Shown here: positions 63,709 through 64,000 of the stretch, piece after piece
Position numbering within the stretch: position 1 is the stretch's first letter
Layout: each line of letters starts with the position of its first letter
From: Candidatus Thiodiazotropha sp. (ex Epidulcina cf. delphinae)
GTDB lineage: Bacteria > Pseudomonadota > Gammaproteobacteria > Chromatiales > Chromatiaceae
NCBI GenBank assembly: GCA_025656455.1
Contig: JAHXHS010000029.1
Coordinates: 1 to 64,000, forward strand
Length of the DNA: 64,000 nucleotides
Direction of reading: 5' to 3'
Program-made: the position numbers and the translations under genes
Notes under the pieces: generated by a model
What the model was told of the DNA's origin: nothing
Seen by the model: the letters and a program-made list of their open reading frames with translations, nothing else
The model's database searches: none

Positions 63709-64000
63709 CTAACGCCTCGGCGGCCGCTGTCCAAACAGCCGGGCATAGCCATCCGGATCCAGGATCTCCCGGATATCCACGAAACTGCCGCTTGGCCAGT
63801 CACGCAGATTGGGAAGCACGGAGACCAGCTTCGCCGCGGCGCCCAGGGGCCCGGGCATCGCCTCGGTGCCCCGCGCCTGACGCAGGCGCGCCAGCGCCGG
63901 GAAGCGCTCCGCGTCCGCCTCCTCGCAGAGATGATCCATCATCGTCGTGTCGATGATGCCCGGCGCCAGGGCGGTGATATGGGTATCGGGGAATTCGTGG
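63709..64000 (-). CDS. Short-chain dehydrogenase/reductase, C-terminal part (runs off the window)
   Basis: The frame is open to the window edge and ends TAG 63709. The visible part reads TALAPGIIDTTMMDHL, the conserved PG-x(2)DT region after the SDR active site, then a C-terminal tail LGQRPPRR-like (LFGQRPPRR). It is GC-rich like the core chromosome, unlike the island, and marks the island's right side. Substrate unknown. Confidence 0.75.
   Translation of the reverse strand, partial: HEFPDTHITALAPGIIDTTMMDHLCEEADAERFPALARLRQARGTEAMPGPLGAAAKLVSVLPNLRDWPSGSFVDIREILDPDGYARLFGQRPPRR

Noticed and set aside
1..64000. CRISPR array, rRNA operon or prophage
   Set aside because: No regularly spaced repeats, rRNA sequence or phage structural genes were seen.

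Overview
The window reads as chromosome of a sulfur-oxidising, microaerobic gammaproteobacterium (Chromatiales/Sedimenticolaceae-like; genus not determinable from sequence alone). The basis is soxYZ, a complete cbb3 oxidase operon with its assembly genes and an Fnr regulator, RpoS, and an XrtA/EpsI exopolysaccharide locus. No CRISPR array, rRNA operon, intact tRNA, transposase or integrase was seen.

Layout. (1) 1-15.4 kb, visibly AT-richer than the core: an exosortase/exopolysaccharide cluster with xrtA and a separate epsI, glycosyltransferases of GT2, GT4 and DXD type, two deacetylases, FemAB- and GNAT-type acyltransferases, a flippase, two P-loop kinase-like proteins and a secreted pectate-lyase-like beta-helix protein. 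No PEP-CTERM substrate lies in the window. (2) 15.5-20.3 kb: alaC-hom-thrC and an RpfE-type gene. (3) 20.8-33.4 kb: small conserved genes, then ccoNOQP, a 41-aa membrane peptide gene missed by length cut-offs, ccoGHIS, fnr and rpoS. (4) 33.5-38.8 kb: nlpD-like, yqaA, pcm, surE (the usual rpoS neighbourhood), smr and a PhoX-like gene. (5) 39.2-52.4 kb: a MoxR/DUF2201 pair, DUF3365 haem protein, BepA-like protease, soxYZ, a VWA/acidic membrane protein pair, acyltransferase, rhodanese and an ABC-2 exporter. (6) 52.4-57.2 kb: an accessory, repeat-rich stretch with a possible ADP-ribosyltransferase-like gene, an ECF sigma operon and a Gly-rich exported protein. (7) 57.2-63.65 kb: an AT-rich island carrying one apparent five-gene operon (HigB toxin, HigA-ImmA/IrrE antitoxin, HerA ATPase, NurA nuclease, DNA methyltransferase), preceded by the 3' part of a tRNA-Arg gene. 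GC-rich chromosome resumes at a partial SDR gene.

The most interesting locus is the 57.5-63.6 kb operon. HerA and NurA normally form a DNA-translocating nuclease; joined to a methyltransferase and placed behind a toxin-antitoxin pair with its own palindromic operator, they look like a self-regulated restriction-modification-like defence system that I cannot match to a named one. Several MITE-like inverted-repeat elements of about 250 bp (8.7, 38.8 and 56.0 kb), a roughly 690-bp palindrome (53.6-54.3 kb) and dispersed short repeat families fill the intergenic gaps.
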